This document shows, piece by piece, positions 12,340 through 23,799 of a stretch of 64,000 nt of DNA. Position 1 is the first letter of the stretch; the number at the start of each line of letters is the position of its first letter. Made by a program: the position numbers and the translations under genes. The notes beneath the pieces were generated by a model that was not told where the DNA came from, made no database searches, and saw only the letters and a list, made by a program, of their open reading frames with translations. Source of the DNA: Ricinus communis (lineage: Eukaryota > Streptophyta > Magnoliopsida > Malpighiales > Euphorbiaceae). Where the stretch lies: the NCBI RefSeq assembly GCF_019578655.1, contig NC_063259.1, positions 29,375,277 to 29,439,276 on the forward strand, written 5' to 3'.

Positions 12340-15300
12340 AAGATAATCTCTGCTTGGTCATTGTCTTAGAATCACGGATAGTGTTCTAATACACCATATA
12401 GGTATGAGAAGTTGCTCGCTACAACAATATAGGCATTAGACGCTAAATGCATATTATATTTATAAGCATTAAACTTCACCAAGGAAATATGCAGTCCTTT
12501 AACCTGATACGTGAGAGTAGAATTATATACCATGATTCTGCATTCCTTTCATCAACCAACGGAGGCAAAAGAACATACAATCAGGGTATAACACAACAGC
12601 TTGATCAAAAAATTCAAAAGAGGGCTGGTTTTGCCAACATATGGGCAGCCAAATTACTACTTCTAGAAATACAAGAAAAAGACACCGTCACAAAAAGACT
12701 AGAAAGGTGACGAATGTCGTTAAAGATAGCTTCCATATTTGCTGGAGGATTGAGGAGACCTGAAGCCATATGGATTATGTCTTTTGCATCCCTACAAAAG
12801 AGACCTTATCAAGATTAATCTAAGAACCAAAAGCATAGCTTCCTGGAGAGCCAACTTCGACAACAGAAGGGCACAAGGCATGAAAGAACTTTCTATGGTA
12901 CGAAGACAACACTCCATCATCCCAACTTGATGCTATAATGCTCCATAAGAACCAGATTTGGGATAGATGCATCGAAATGGACTTAAAATGCTTGCTCATT
13001 AGATTGATACGCTGCTATCCCTTAAACCTTGTTCATTATGCTGTTGCTTCTAAAATTCGATCTCTCAAGCTTAGAGCGGCAGGAAGGATTCCCCGAGGAC
13101 TTTTCTTCTTCTTCCATTTTTTTTTTCCTTTTGAGAATATTTCCTGAGGACTTATTGCTAATGGATGTATATCTAACATGTATAAGATTTTGATAGTGTT
13201 TTGAATTTTGAGCTCCTTATAGTGACTTACACTACAAGAATTTGGAAATTTCAGAAATATTATATTTGGAGTTCCTTCATGAATTTCTTTCAATTACAAA
13301 GGTTGTTCTATATTATTCAAAGACTTGTTTGAGGGTTTGGTTGATTTTGTTTAAGAAATTTAATGGGAATTATAGTAAGTAAAAAATTTATAAATGTTTG
13401 TTCTTCTACGAATTTAAATTAAAAATTAAGCTTTTAAGAAATCAGATATAAATTTTTTTAATATATTTTAATAGATTAATAAAAAATTATATATATTATC
13501 TTTGTAAGATTTCAAGTGTTTAATTCAAAATGATCTTATAATTCAACAGATAAACATTCAATCTTTAAAAATTTAGATTAAATTCTTTTCTCTTTTTTAA
13601 ACCTCTCAAAAATTCTAAACCTTCTTTAAGCTTTAGGCTACCACTAAGGGTAGCCCTTCTTTTTTTATTTCCGTCTTTTTGGCCTTTTTTTCTCTTTATC
13701 CCTCTTTTCTTTATATTTATATTTATATTTTATGTTTGTATTTTTCCAATAATAAGATCGGCATATATAATCACCAATTATGATGTGTTCTTTTTATCTT
13801 TTTTGTACGAAAATTTATAAATCTTCATTTAGTAGAGTCTTAATTACTTTGATGGTGTTAAATTCTTTTTTTTTTCGAGAGTGAGAATTAAAAAAAATTT
13901 ATCTTAATTTTTACTCAATCAAATTCATTTAAAAATATTTTTAGAGTTGATCTGTAGTCTTACAAAGTTACGAATACAAGTTGGCGATTAATAGGAGAAA
14001 TTCTCTTTTCTATTATATACAATTCTTAATCATTGTTGTTAATTTTCTATCTTTTATCATCAAGATATACTATTTATCCCATTGAATAAAATATTCATAT
14101 TCTTTAAAAAAAGAGTTAAATTAACTTTTAATTAAATCTCAACTATTAATGTTGTATGAAATAGTTAAATCTCTCAGGAAAAAAAAAGACCTTTCATGTT
14201 TAATCAAAACATGAGAGATCCGCCTGTAATAACAAGTGATCTATTATCCTCAACAATTTATTCCAACTCTTGTCTACTGATATATGAGAATTTGTGTAGA
14301 GAAAGGGAATGGGTATGCAGCAACTGGAAGGATATTGGAGACGAGAAAGGCAACTTTATATGTAAACTAATGGAATACAGATGGGTCAGGCTATAGTAAA
14401 CCAGGTCCATAGGAGGAATAGAAAGAGTTCTTCTAGACCATGCAGGCAACTTTATAATCTGGCCTTGGCCTAGACTGACCCTCAATTTAACATTCCTCAA
14501 GTGCCTAATTAAAGCCCAAAAATGCTCTAATTGGCTTTAGATATATATGCACTTCTTTTCAATTGGAAACCACCCAAAGCTGTTAATAATTTATCAGCCA
14601 TCCTCTTGTTTTTTGTTTCCCTTCACTTTACTGCCGACCGAAAGTGAAAAAGTAAATATATAAATATTAACACCTGCAAAGATGGGAAACGGGAGTTGAA
14701 TAATATATGAAAAAGTTACTGAAAGATTCAGTGTCTGAACTTTAATTGTAAATCATTGAGTTGGATATGAACATCAATGATGTAACCATGCAGTTAATTT
14801 CAGACTACTCAAATTCATTAATTATATTCCCTCTCTTAATATTTTTCTTTAAAAATACGGATTAAATTTAAACTATTTTGAGTGGTCCTACACTAATTAC
14901 TACCCAAATGATGATATTTTATTTTGTTATTATTAAAGATAAGTAATCATATCATCCCAAAATTTACCTGCACCAAAAGCCAAAAGAAGAAAAGGGTAAT
15001 CTTCATGGATTAAATTAAGCCACTGATTCTACACAAGTCAGAAAAATAATGTCAAATAACTTGATTTCCTCGGATCGTTCTTGCTCGAGCTAAAGAGAAA
15101 AACTGTCTGCCTAGCTATAAATTCAATAAACATAACACAGTAGGTGGATATCTTTTTAGCCGTAGAAAAGGTAAATATGTAATCATGGAATTAGATGAAC
15201 GTTAGGAGATTATAATTAGGTTTTATATTGAGTATAAAAATAATGATTCTTATAGCATATAATTCAAAAGAGTTGATGGACCTACTTATTTCCCTTTTCT

Positions 15301-15630
15301 TTTGTTGGTGCTGGTGAGAGAGATACTTTCTAACTTCAATATTATGAACAAGACGTACTATTATGGTGCCAATATATATTCTTCCATATCATTACTCACA
15401 TGTACTACAATAACACTTAATTTTAAACACTTCTAATTAACGAAATAATTAAAACCCTCATATTCTATCATCACACAGAGATGATGTTTCATTATTTCTA
15501 CATTTATTAGGAAAATATTCTATATTGACCAATTTTTGGAAGCCCCAAACATAGAAAAATGCATAAAAAAATGTCTTTCCCTATCTTTGATCTTGAATTT
15601 ATTTTGTAGTGTATTTGTTATAATAATTTC
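12340..15630. other. Intergenic region, no gene recognised
   Basis: Mostly AT-rich DNA. 12380-13150 is slightly richer in GC and carries open frames at 12447-12710 and 12938-13147 with no family resemblance; they could be transposon debris. A short perfect hairpin, GGCTACC followed by GGGTAGCC, lies at 13635-13655. The frames at 14196-14396 (+) and 14258-14500 (-) overlap each other and are unconvincing. Confidence 0.5.
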
Positions 15631-15636
15631 TTTTCT

Positions 15637-15638
<2 letters not shown>

Positions 15639-15681
<43 letters not shown>
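15639..15681. repeat. (AT)n microsatellite
   Basis: An essentially perfect run of about 20 AT dinucleotides. It generates the artificial Tyr-Ile tail of the minus-strand frame at 15636-15830. Confidence 0.95.
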
Positions 15682-15686
<5 letters not shown>

Positions 15687-15689
15687 TTC

Positions 15690-18600
15690 CAATACATGTA
15701 CACAGAAAAAGGCCGGGGAAACAAACATCTCATGGATCTTTGTACAAACTTGCTTATAAGAAGCAATGCCATGGATGACTAATGGAAGGCAAGCACGCAT
15801 CAGTCTCTCTTTAGCCTTTCTTAAATACATACTATAATGTTATGAATCATATAATTTACTGATTCATATTATAATAACAATTTCATGGAATCTAATAAGA
15901 AATTCTTTGTAATAAACAAATGCTTGGAATATTAGATACATATTATTTTATTTTGTTTTGTTTTCTTAAATTGACCTTTCATTACTTTCTTTTCTTTTCT
16001 TCTATCTTATATTATTCTTATAGAATACCAACAATAGTACCAAACTCAACTATTCATGTTAGCTGAAAAGCTAAAAAATGCAAACTTCATAGATTTTGTA
16101 GTCAAGATTGATTTACTGATTTTGATTTCTCCTTTTTTAGTTATGTTGATCATGAGAAAGAAAAAAATGTAACTGTGTTTATATTACGATATAATTGAAT
16201 TAAAATTTTTAAAGTAATATTTTCATCATTTTTAAAAATTATATCCCCGAACACTTTAAATTAAGTCTAGATGTATATATATTATTACTATAATTTAAGT
16301 ATGTTGTAAAACGATTTAGTTTTAGTTTATATATGCATTAATTATGTGTTTAAATTTTCTCACTAATTTTTTTGAAAAAATAAATCATGGAGACTAGAAA
16401 AAGAAAATGTTGGTATACATTTAATTATAGAATCATTATCGCCCAAAGCGTGGGATTTTGTGACTATTTTACCTATTAAGTGAAGTGAAGACAGGTAAAA
16501 GACGATATGAAAAATCAGGAATGGAATTATCACCTTTGTATTTGTAGTTAGCATCATTCCCAGGAGGACTTGAGCAGAATCCTCATCATTGCAAAAGGCA
16601 GGAATAAAAGCTTTGTTGATTGGTGGCTGGCCACAGACAGAGCACCATCATGAGCAACCCCAATCCCACACCATTCAAGACCACCCAGCGTACTACAAAC
16701 CAATGTACATTTAACGGCAAAGATCATACAATCCTCACTCTTACATGAGTTCAAATCCTACCAACTTTAAGGAATTTTCTTAAAGTATTAGGTAGATGTA
16801 AAATTCAGAATTACTTCTATTACCATCTCTTACGGACGATTCTATATTGTTTTCCCTCCCTGAAAATATGTACTAACTATATTTCTGCCAAGACTAACTA
16901 TTTTACTGCCATGATATTATTAATTGATATCACTTATTTTTGTGGGTATGTTTATTAATGATACTTACTTAAGAATTTCTTAAGCTACAACATGTTGAGG
17001 TGAGAAGTAGAATCGAGATCTCATATATAGCAATACCCATCACCCCAATATTAGAAGGACTGTTTTGATTTAATTCTACAATTAAAGATGGGCCACATGA
17101 CATTTTTGATCGAATTATCAGCAATTAGAAAGAAAAAAAAAAGTGATCACCATAAGATTAAATGAGAAGATCATTAACCATGGGTGAATACTGAAAATCA
17201 ATGTAATTATTACCTATTGTTATTATTCATTTTGAGATGGTATATGATAGAGAGAATGTAGCTATCATAAAGGATATGAGAAGAGACAGATTTCTTGTTG
17301 CCTCATAATAGCAGAGCCATTAATAAAATTACTGTCTAAAGTGTAAACAGAGAATATTATATATATATACACAGAGGAGGGCCACAACAATGAATACTAC
17401 CAATCCATTTCAACATCATGTCTCACATCTTCCATTGATAGGCTTCGAATTCAAAAACAATCAAAACTTGTATAAGTGGAAAGGAAGGGAAAAAAAAAAA
17501 AAGTAAAGAAAAGATACATGATAAAAAGAAAAGGTTAATCATGGGAGAGCCTTGAAAGTGTGAAGATTCTTGTAGAAAGAAAGTCATGTCCCTGTATTAA
17601 TCATTATACCTCCTTCCCTTTTAACAAGAACATGAGTGGAGTGAACAATAAATCCATACCATACGAGTAAGAATTGCTTTCCTTTCTAGTTGGTAAGCTG
17701 TCAGCTTTGCCGACAGTATCCTGTTTCTCTCCACCAAACTGAGTATCAAAGATAGGCACATATCAGCAGTGTACTCAAATCTATTACCCACTGTGCTCAA
17801 TTAGTAAAATATAGGGACTCAACTCATGACTTTCGCATTTTACATTCATTTACTTTTCCCACCCATTTGGTTTTTTCTTAAACTAGAGACTTAAAGATAA
17901 CTTCTATATTACACCCGATTAATGTAATTTCTTCTTTCCCACTGCCATGAATATGAAAAGTAAATCTATTCCCATGCATATGAAAGAGAGGAAGATGTGG
18001 TCCACAATTTTTAACCTGCTTTCCGGTGTCGCATATGATCGAGGAAATTATGGGAAAACTAAAGTCTACTCGGATTGCCACCTAAAAGTTGCAATCGTAA
18101 AGTGAGTTAGTATTCCAAAACTAGTGCATTGTCTTGGCACCACAAGAAAGTGATATAACTACCAACTAAAGTCCCCCATAAGCCATTCTGGCCTGCACTC
18201 TGTATTCCCATCTCTTTTCTCTGTCACTTTGTACTATCTTGATTAAAATGCATAACACTGATCATGGGTTTTGAAGAATTACCCGCTAGTGACGGCATTT
18301 CAGGGATTTCACTGTGTGACCATGTCACCCTCTTCTATATGTTGCGTCACGAATAGAGCTGTGAGCCTGTTTAAGTCCTTTGGCTATATTGGAGATTTGG
18401 ACTCGTCAGTAGACATGAGAAAAAAACAACAGGGAGCGCATATAAACATCAGATACTGGTGAAAGTGAATTTAAATGTAGCGTCACAAATGACTTGTTAA
18501 GTGACAAAAACATTCCGGCATGCTGTGTTGTAGTCAACAATATTTGCTGAAATGCAGTACCTATAAAAAATCAGTTCAAGTTTGTTGCAATATCCCTTTC

Positions 18601-21325
18601 AGCCATTCTGTGCCTTCCCATGCCGACAGCCCTCCTTGCTTCTCCTTTGCTCAAGACTTTTTTAGCAATCATGCTGACCCTAACTGATTGCCCTACAAAA
18701 ACATATATTTCAACCTCTACATCAAAAGTTTAGAAAAGGGTCCAGGCCTGAAAGCAGAAGTGTCACGAGAATTAGAATGTTTAGAAAACAAGTTACTAAA
18801 GACGATGAGATGATATAAGCTCAAGGAAACAATAATAAACAAATAGATAAAGAGGAAGAGAAGTGATAGGAAAGAAGACCCATCTTGTAACCAAATTTCT
18901 TTTAAAAAAAATAAATTTGGGGAAGGTACATTAGTCCTCGCTTTTCTTTGACTATGACAAGAAAAGTACTGATATAGACATCCACTCCTCATGAAAGGGC
19001 TCTACACTTTCATAAACGGACAATTCAGGTGATATGGCATAGTTACATCAGTGAGTAGTGCTGCTTTGGGAACAAAGATTCACCACTCAGTTCTTCCAAG
19101 GTTGACCCATGAGTTCGTCCAAGGGCTAATGCTGGCTCACCATCCACCCGTTACAACTGGCTCGAGCAAAACATATCCTGCGGCAAATATTTTTTTCAGA
19201 ATTTCAAGCCAGCAAATTTTTTTTGTCTCCATATAATTGTGGCCACTCCTATGCAAAATCCATAAAAAAAACGGGAAATCTACAACATTAGATAATTCAG
19301 TTCATTCCACAATTGTCATTACGTTATTGTGTTTAAACTGACAACCTGAGGGCAAAAGTTCCCGTCTAATTGGTCAGTCAAATTGTACCAAACAAATCCT
19401 GAGGCTCCAACATTAATTTGCCAGTAGCCAAAGGTGAACTTCTTAAGAAATTGCGGAGAGAGGAACGAATGCAGCTATAATTCTTTCTAAAAGTGAAAAA
19501 GCAACAGTACAGCAAGAAGGCTCAGCTTCTTTAGCTCAGAATATTTAAACTGAACCTTTTGGCAGCAAATCATTTTCAGAAATCTGAAGTGGCAATGATG
19601 AGATGGAAAGGCCAGACAGGCATTCATTTTAACCATAGTCATGTGTGAAACTGTAAGTTGAGAATTTTCAGATATTTCCAAGGAAGCGGTGGATACGGGT
19701 GTGTCCCTGGCCAATCCTCATAAACTCAAGACATTGCTTAACTTCCAAAATTTCAATTAATCTGATCTATAACATAATACAGAACCCCACACGCTTACTA
19801 ATCTATTGCGAACTCATGGAATTTAGCATCCTGTACTGTTGCTAAACCACTGTGATCACAATCAGCGGAGCAATATATATAAAAAGAAACACACAGAACA
19901 TTAGAGATGCTCTTCTTAATCTGGTTTACGGCCTCATCAAGGCGCATGTAATGAGTACGACATGCATCAAGGATGTATATAAAATGTCATTGGTTGAACA
20001 ATATAAATGCCTCTTTAGAAAGTGTAAGCATGCTAAAATGTACAAAACTAAGGAAGACTTCGGGTTGTAAACCAAGAATTGGCAGTCTGAAATGGTTTCA
20101 AATTTATCAAGGAATTTAACTGCAAGTTATATTACAATTCATGTTAGGAGGAGCAGTAATTTGGCCTACCAATTGCAAAATTAAGAAAGTAGCACTTTTG
20201 TATGCAACTAAAGTCCACAGAGTGTTTCACTTTTGTATTAAAAGATAGTTAAAGTATCTTTCAGAACCCACTATAATTGAAGTTTTCTTTCAGCGAAAAT
20301 TAGTTCAGATGCAGTGCTGCCACACTGAGATGAATCCCTACCTTTTAGAGGAGACACATTTCGTTTACTTTAATCAGTTTTATCATTACCTTCCTCGTTG
20401 CTTTTGTGCTGTTCCTCTTCCTCGTAAATTTCTATATTTACTGTTTCTTCACATTAATAACATAAAAAATAAAAATAAAATAGAAAAGAGTCATCAATAC
20501 TTAATCAGATAAAACCATTCATGCAAAATTTATCAGCGAGGAAGCATCAGTTTCATACAAGGGAATTCACATTGCTAAAGATAATAATATACTGCCTTGT
20601 CTGATGGTGAACACATCCAACCAACCTCATTTTTCAAGCATACAGTTTTCTATTATAAAAGTGCTCTTAATCAAGTTGTTTGTCCTGCAGACCATATTGG
20701 ACCACAAAAATCTATTCTGTAACTAAATCTGTTTCGAGACACCAATTCCAATGTTAGTTCTGTGAGAAAGTTGCATAAAATGGAAAAGAGTAATTATTAG
20801 TCCAAATCTGAATCCCATAGTATGTAGAATACGAGTTAACAGGTCACTCCTAAATTCAAAATACATAAGCTCTTCTTTGTCTAGCAGATGACCTACACGC
20901 CACAGGAGAAGCAACATATTCCAGAAGCAAAATCAATTTTTACAGTTACAGCAACCAGAACTAATGTAAATAATTTTCGCAAATGAGGAGTTCATTGGGC
21001 AAGGCCTTCATACCAAAAAATCATAATGCAACATTACATTCACAAGCTATTTTCATTTTATAAGCAGGGAGAAAGAAGATTTTCGAACCATTGACTATTT
21101 ACAAACAAAACAATCCAAAATCATGCCTGGGAAGAGATGAAAGATTCATTTAGCATACAGCTATGCAGTGTAGTGATACATTGTCTGATTTCCTCCCAAT
21201 ATATTTTGCGCTGACCAGACCTCTCACATTCTTCAACTAGAAGTGAAAACAAAAAATGATATAGCAAAAAGAATTCAATAAATGCTACCGTTCAAAATTC
21301 TACAGGAGTTAAAAAAAGAAAAACA
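15690..21325. other. Gene-poor region downstream of the BED/hAT gene
   Basis: No reading frame here matches a family I recognise. Base composition is mixed: 16560-16760 and 17700-21320 are less AT-rich than the surrounding DNA. The part next to the BED/hAT gene (about 21120-21325) is probably its 3' untranslated region, because that gene reads toward lower coordinates. The remaining frames (for example 18271-18462, 19051-19236, 19487-19714, 19852-20070) are short and lack splice or codon support. A long non-coding transcript cannot be excluded. Confidence 0.5.
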
Positions 21326-23653
21326 TTACACTGATGGTGTATCAGTAAAGACCTCGTTGAGCATGTCATCCTCACAGCCTGCCATTCGGAACAGCTCTCC
21401 ATCTTTCTCTTCTTCATTCAAGAAATCTCGTCTTTCAAGCTTGGAGTGAGCTGCAACGAATATCATCTTTTGAGCTCTTTCAAGGCCTATCCTTGAGTGT
21501 CTATGCATACACATCCATTCCATGGAAGACCAATTGCACTTGAACCCGCAAGAGGTCGCTTGAAGAAAGATAAGCCTGACTGCAACCTTGCCTAATGTTT
21601 TATACTCACTAAGGCAAGTTTCCCACACTAATCTGCTGCCCTGAGGATTTGCTATTTTCATCTTTCCAGTCAAGGGGTCCCTCTGTTTAACCTGAACAGC
21701 CTGAGCATACAGAGGATCTAGTCCTTCTGTTCTCCATTTCATAAGCTCCATTAAGGCAACGTGAGCTTCTTCTCTGGAAACCAGACGGGTTATAAGCTTG
21801 TCCACATCCTTCTCCTGCTCATGTGTCAAGCACTTGAATGGAGGAAGGTACTTTCCACTAGTGTCCCTCATCAAGTAAAGAGGATCAAGTATAAATGCAG
21901 CGGACCATGCTGGGTGGTAGTTCTTTTTGAATCTCTTTTCTACAATTTTCTCAACGTGTCCATCAACAATGTTGAATCTAGCAGACCAATCTTTCACTTT
22001 TGCTTTCAAGTCCTCCCAAAGAGGGAGGCACTGTCCGATCAATGGCCGCTCCACCTCAATTTCATGAGCAATCCCTCTGATAAGCTTCATTAGTGAATAA
22101 ACTGCCTCCAACTGATTCCAAAACCCCTCACCTTGTATCATCCCAGAGACTTCCTTTGCAAGAGAATCCTCCATGCTCATCGCCTTATAGGACTCATCAC
22201 AAACAACCATATGCAGCACACGGGCACAGCTCAATATATCCTCCAACATCAAATAAACAGGCAAAAAGTCCTTTCTGCACTCACATTTACTTGAAGGTGC
22301 TCGAAGCAACCTATTATACTCAAGCTCCTGCAGTCTATACTTTTGGAAGCTACTCCTAACTTGAGATTTATTATTTACAAAATTGGCAAGTTTCAAGCAA
22401 TTCTCAGTAGCAGTCTTGAAAATTGAAAGCTCCTTGCAGAAATCATTGATCAAACTAAGTAACCCCTGAACCTGACATGAAAGGTTCACCATCCATTGAT
22501 ATTGAATCTCCAAATTTCTCAATGCTTTAGCCTTATACTTATCTGCAATAATTCCTACACATCTCTGCAAAGCACTACTCCCACATAAGCTCATTACTGC
22601 CTCCCACATAATCTCCTCTGCATACTTTGACGACACTGATCCTCCGGTTAAAACTGCTTTTTGATACAAACTAGTCCTATTAGGGAGATTAATGCTAAAC
22701 TTAACCAAGTTCTCTTCTCCATTACAACAATTCTTGGTCTTCCATCCATTACAAGCAACTTGAAAGAACATCGCATCTCTAGTTCTAGTTTCGACCTCGG
22801 TTTTTGCCTCAAGAAATCTATTTTCCAGTCTAGAACCAGACAAGTCCTTCCTGGACAAAGGAGGCAACCCTACTTGATGAAGGAAAGATCGAAACTTTGG
22901 GTGTTCAAGACTTGAAAATGAGACAGATCCACAAGTTTCATAGAACCAGTCAGCCAATAATTCCAGAGCAGAATCAATCTGGTCCTTATTTAATGAAGGA
23001 CCAGGTGAAGCTTTTGGACTCTTAAGCTTCTTGATGCTATTTTCCAACATTGCTAATGCGTCCAAATCATCTTTTCCACCAGACAACATCAAATGCTGAT
23101 GATGCTGTTGCTGTTGACTTAGCAACCCAGAATTAGAGTAACCCAGTTCATTACAAAAACGAGTTGACTCAACTATAGCTAATGAATTTAGAGGAGTAGC
23201 GGTACTAGTAGCCATGTGAGAGCTCCGTTTTCGAAGATGATTATGGTGTGAAGTTGGAGAAGGCAAAGATGATATAGGCAAAGGAGATGAAACTATAGAG
23301 TTGGGTCTTAAAACAGAGTTAAAATTTGGACATGTGCCTCTTTTAAGATGCTCTGAGGCAGTTCTTGATGGATTTGAAGCTGAAAAAACGGCATCGCACA
23401 AAGAACATCTAAGTTTAACTGCTTTGGGAATATTTGTGTCTGTGTTTCTTATAAGAATTGGCTCTAAATGAGCCCAGTACCATGCTCCTTTGCCCTTTAC
23501 AGCCTTGGTCCGAATCGTGATCAATCCTTCATATCGCTTGTTAACGGCTTTAGCTGCTGTATCTTCAAGTATAGAAGAAGAAGGGTCGGTAGGAGTTGAA
23601 CTTGTGGAAGCCATTAGAGAATTATAATAATAATAAGAAGAAGAAGTAAGCAA
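21326..23653 (-). CDS. BED-type zinc finger, domesticated hAT transposase-like protein
   Basis: An intronless gene of 775 codons. Residues about 52-110 form a BED-type finger with Cys83, Cys86, His102 and Cys108 (CSLCDAVFSASNP, EHLKRGTC). Residues 225-310 resemble the region after the BED finger in hAT transposases (LLADWFYETCGSVSFSSLEH). The C-terminus (about 690-745) keeps the outline of the hAT dimerisation segment: AVRLIFLQATSCGFKCNWS, then a final MIFVAAHSKL. It closely resembles the conserved Arabidopsis proteins I recall as AT1G12380/AT1G62870. The intact long frame, with no terminal inverted repeats seen nearby, supports a domesticated host gene rather than an active element. Met14 (codon at 23614-23612), beginning MASTSSTPTD, may be the true start. 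The molecular role is unknown; DNA binding in the nucleus is inferred. Confidence 0.88.
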   Translation of the reverse strand: MLTSSSYYYYNSLMASTSSTPTDPSSSILEDTAAKAVNKRYEGLITIRTKAVKGKGAWYWAHLEPILIRNTDTNIPKAVKLRCSLCDAVFSASNPSRTASEHLKRGTCPNFNSVLRPNSIVSSPLPISSLPSPTSHHNHLRKRSSHMATSTATPLNSLAIVESTRFCNELGYSNSGLLSQQQQHHQHLMLSGGKDDLDALAMLENSIKKLKSPKASPGPSLNKDQIDSALELLADWFYETCGSVSFSSLEHPKFRSFLHQVGLPPLSRKDLSGSRLENRFLEAKTEVETRTRDAMFFQVACNGWKTKNCCNGEENLVKFSINLPNRTSLYQKAVLTGGSVSSKYAEEIMWEAVMSLCGSSALQRCVGIIADKYKAKALRNLEIQYQWMVNLSCQVQGLLSLINDFCKELSIFKTATENCLKLANFVNNKSQVRSSFQKYRLQELEYNRLLRAPSSKCECRKDFLPVYLMLEDILSCARVLHMVVCDESYKAMSMEDSLAKEVSGMIQGEGFWNQLEAVYSLMKLIRGIAHEIEVERPLIGQCLPLWEDLKAKVKDWSARFNIVDGHVEKIVEKRFKKNYHPAWSAAFILDPLYLMRDTSGKYLPPFKCLTHEQEKDVDKLITRLVSREEAHVALMELMKWRTEGLDPLYAQAVQVKQRDPLTGKMKIANPQGSRLVWETCLSEYKTLGKVAVRLIFLQATSCGFKCNWSSMEWMCMHRHSRIGLERAQKMIFVAAHSKLERRDFLNEEEKDGELFRMAGCEDDMLNEVFTDTPSV

Positions 23654-23771
23654 AGGGCTGCTTGTGTTGTTGTAGTTAATGTGGAATTTTCAGTGCATGC
23701 AGTATCAGCTGTTTCCATAATCCATGAGATTACAAAACGGTATCGTTTTCGATGTTTTTAAACTTGGGTGC

Positions 23772-23778
23772 ATTTATA
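23772..23778 (-). promoter_or_regulatory. TATA box of the BED/hAT-derived gene
   Basis: On the minus strand this reads TATAAAT, about 120 bp upstream of the first ATG. The stretch between is relatively GC-rich and fits a 5' leader. Confidence 0.4.
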
Positions 23779-23799
23779 GTGAACAGGTGCGGAGGGTGG

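Noticed and set aside
15636..15830. 64-codon minus-strand frame beginning MYLRKAKERLMRACLPL
   Set aside because: It ends in an (AT)n microsatellite and matches no family; no splice or promoter support.
16740..16765. GAGTTCAAATCCTACC, like a tRNA T-arm B box
   Set aside because: No A box, acceptor stem or anticodon arm at the required spacing.
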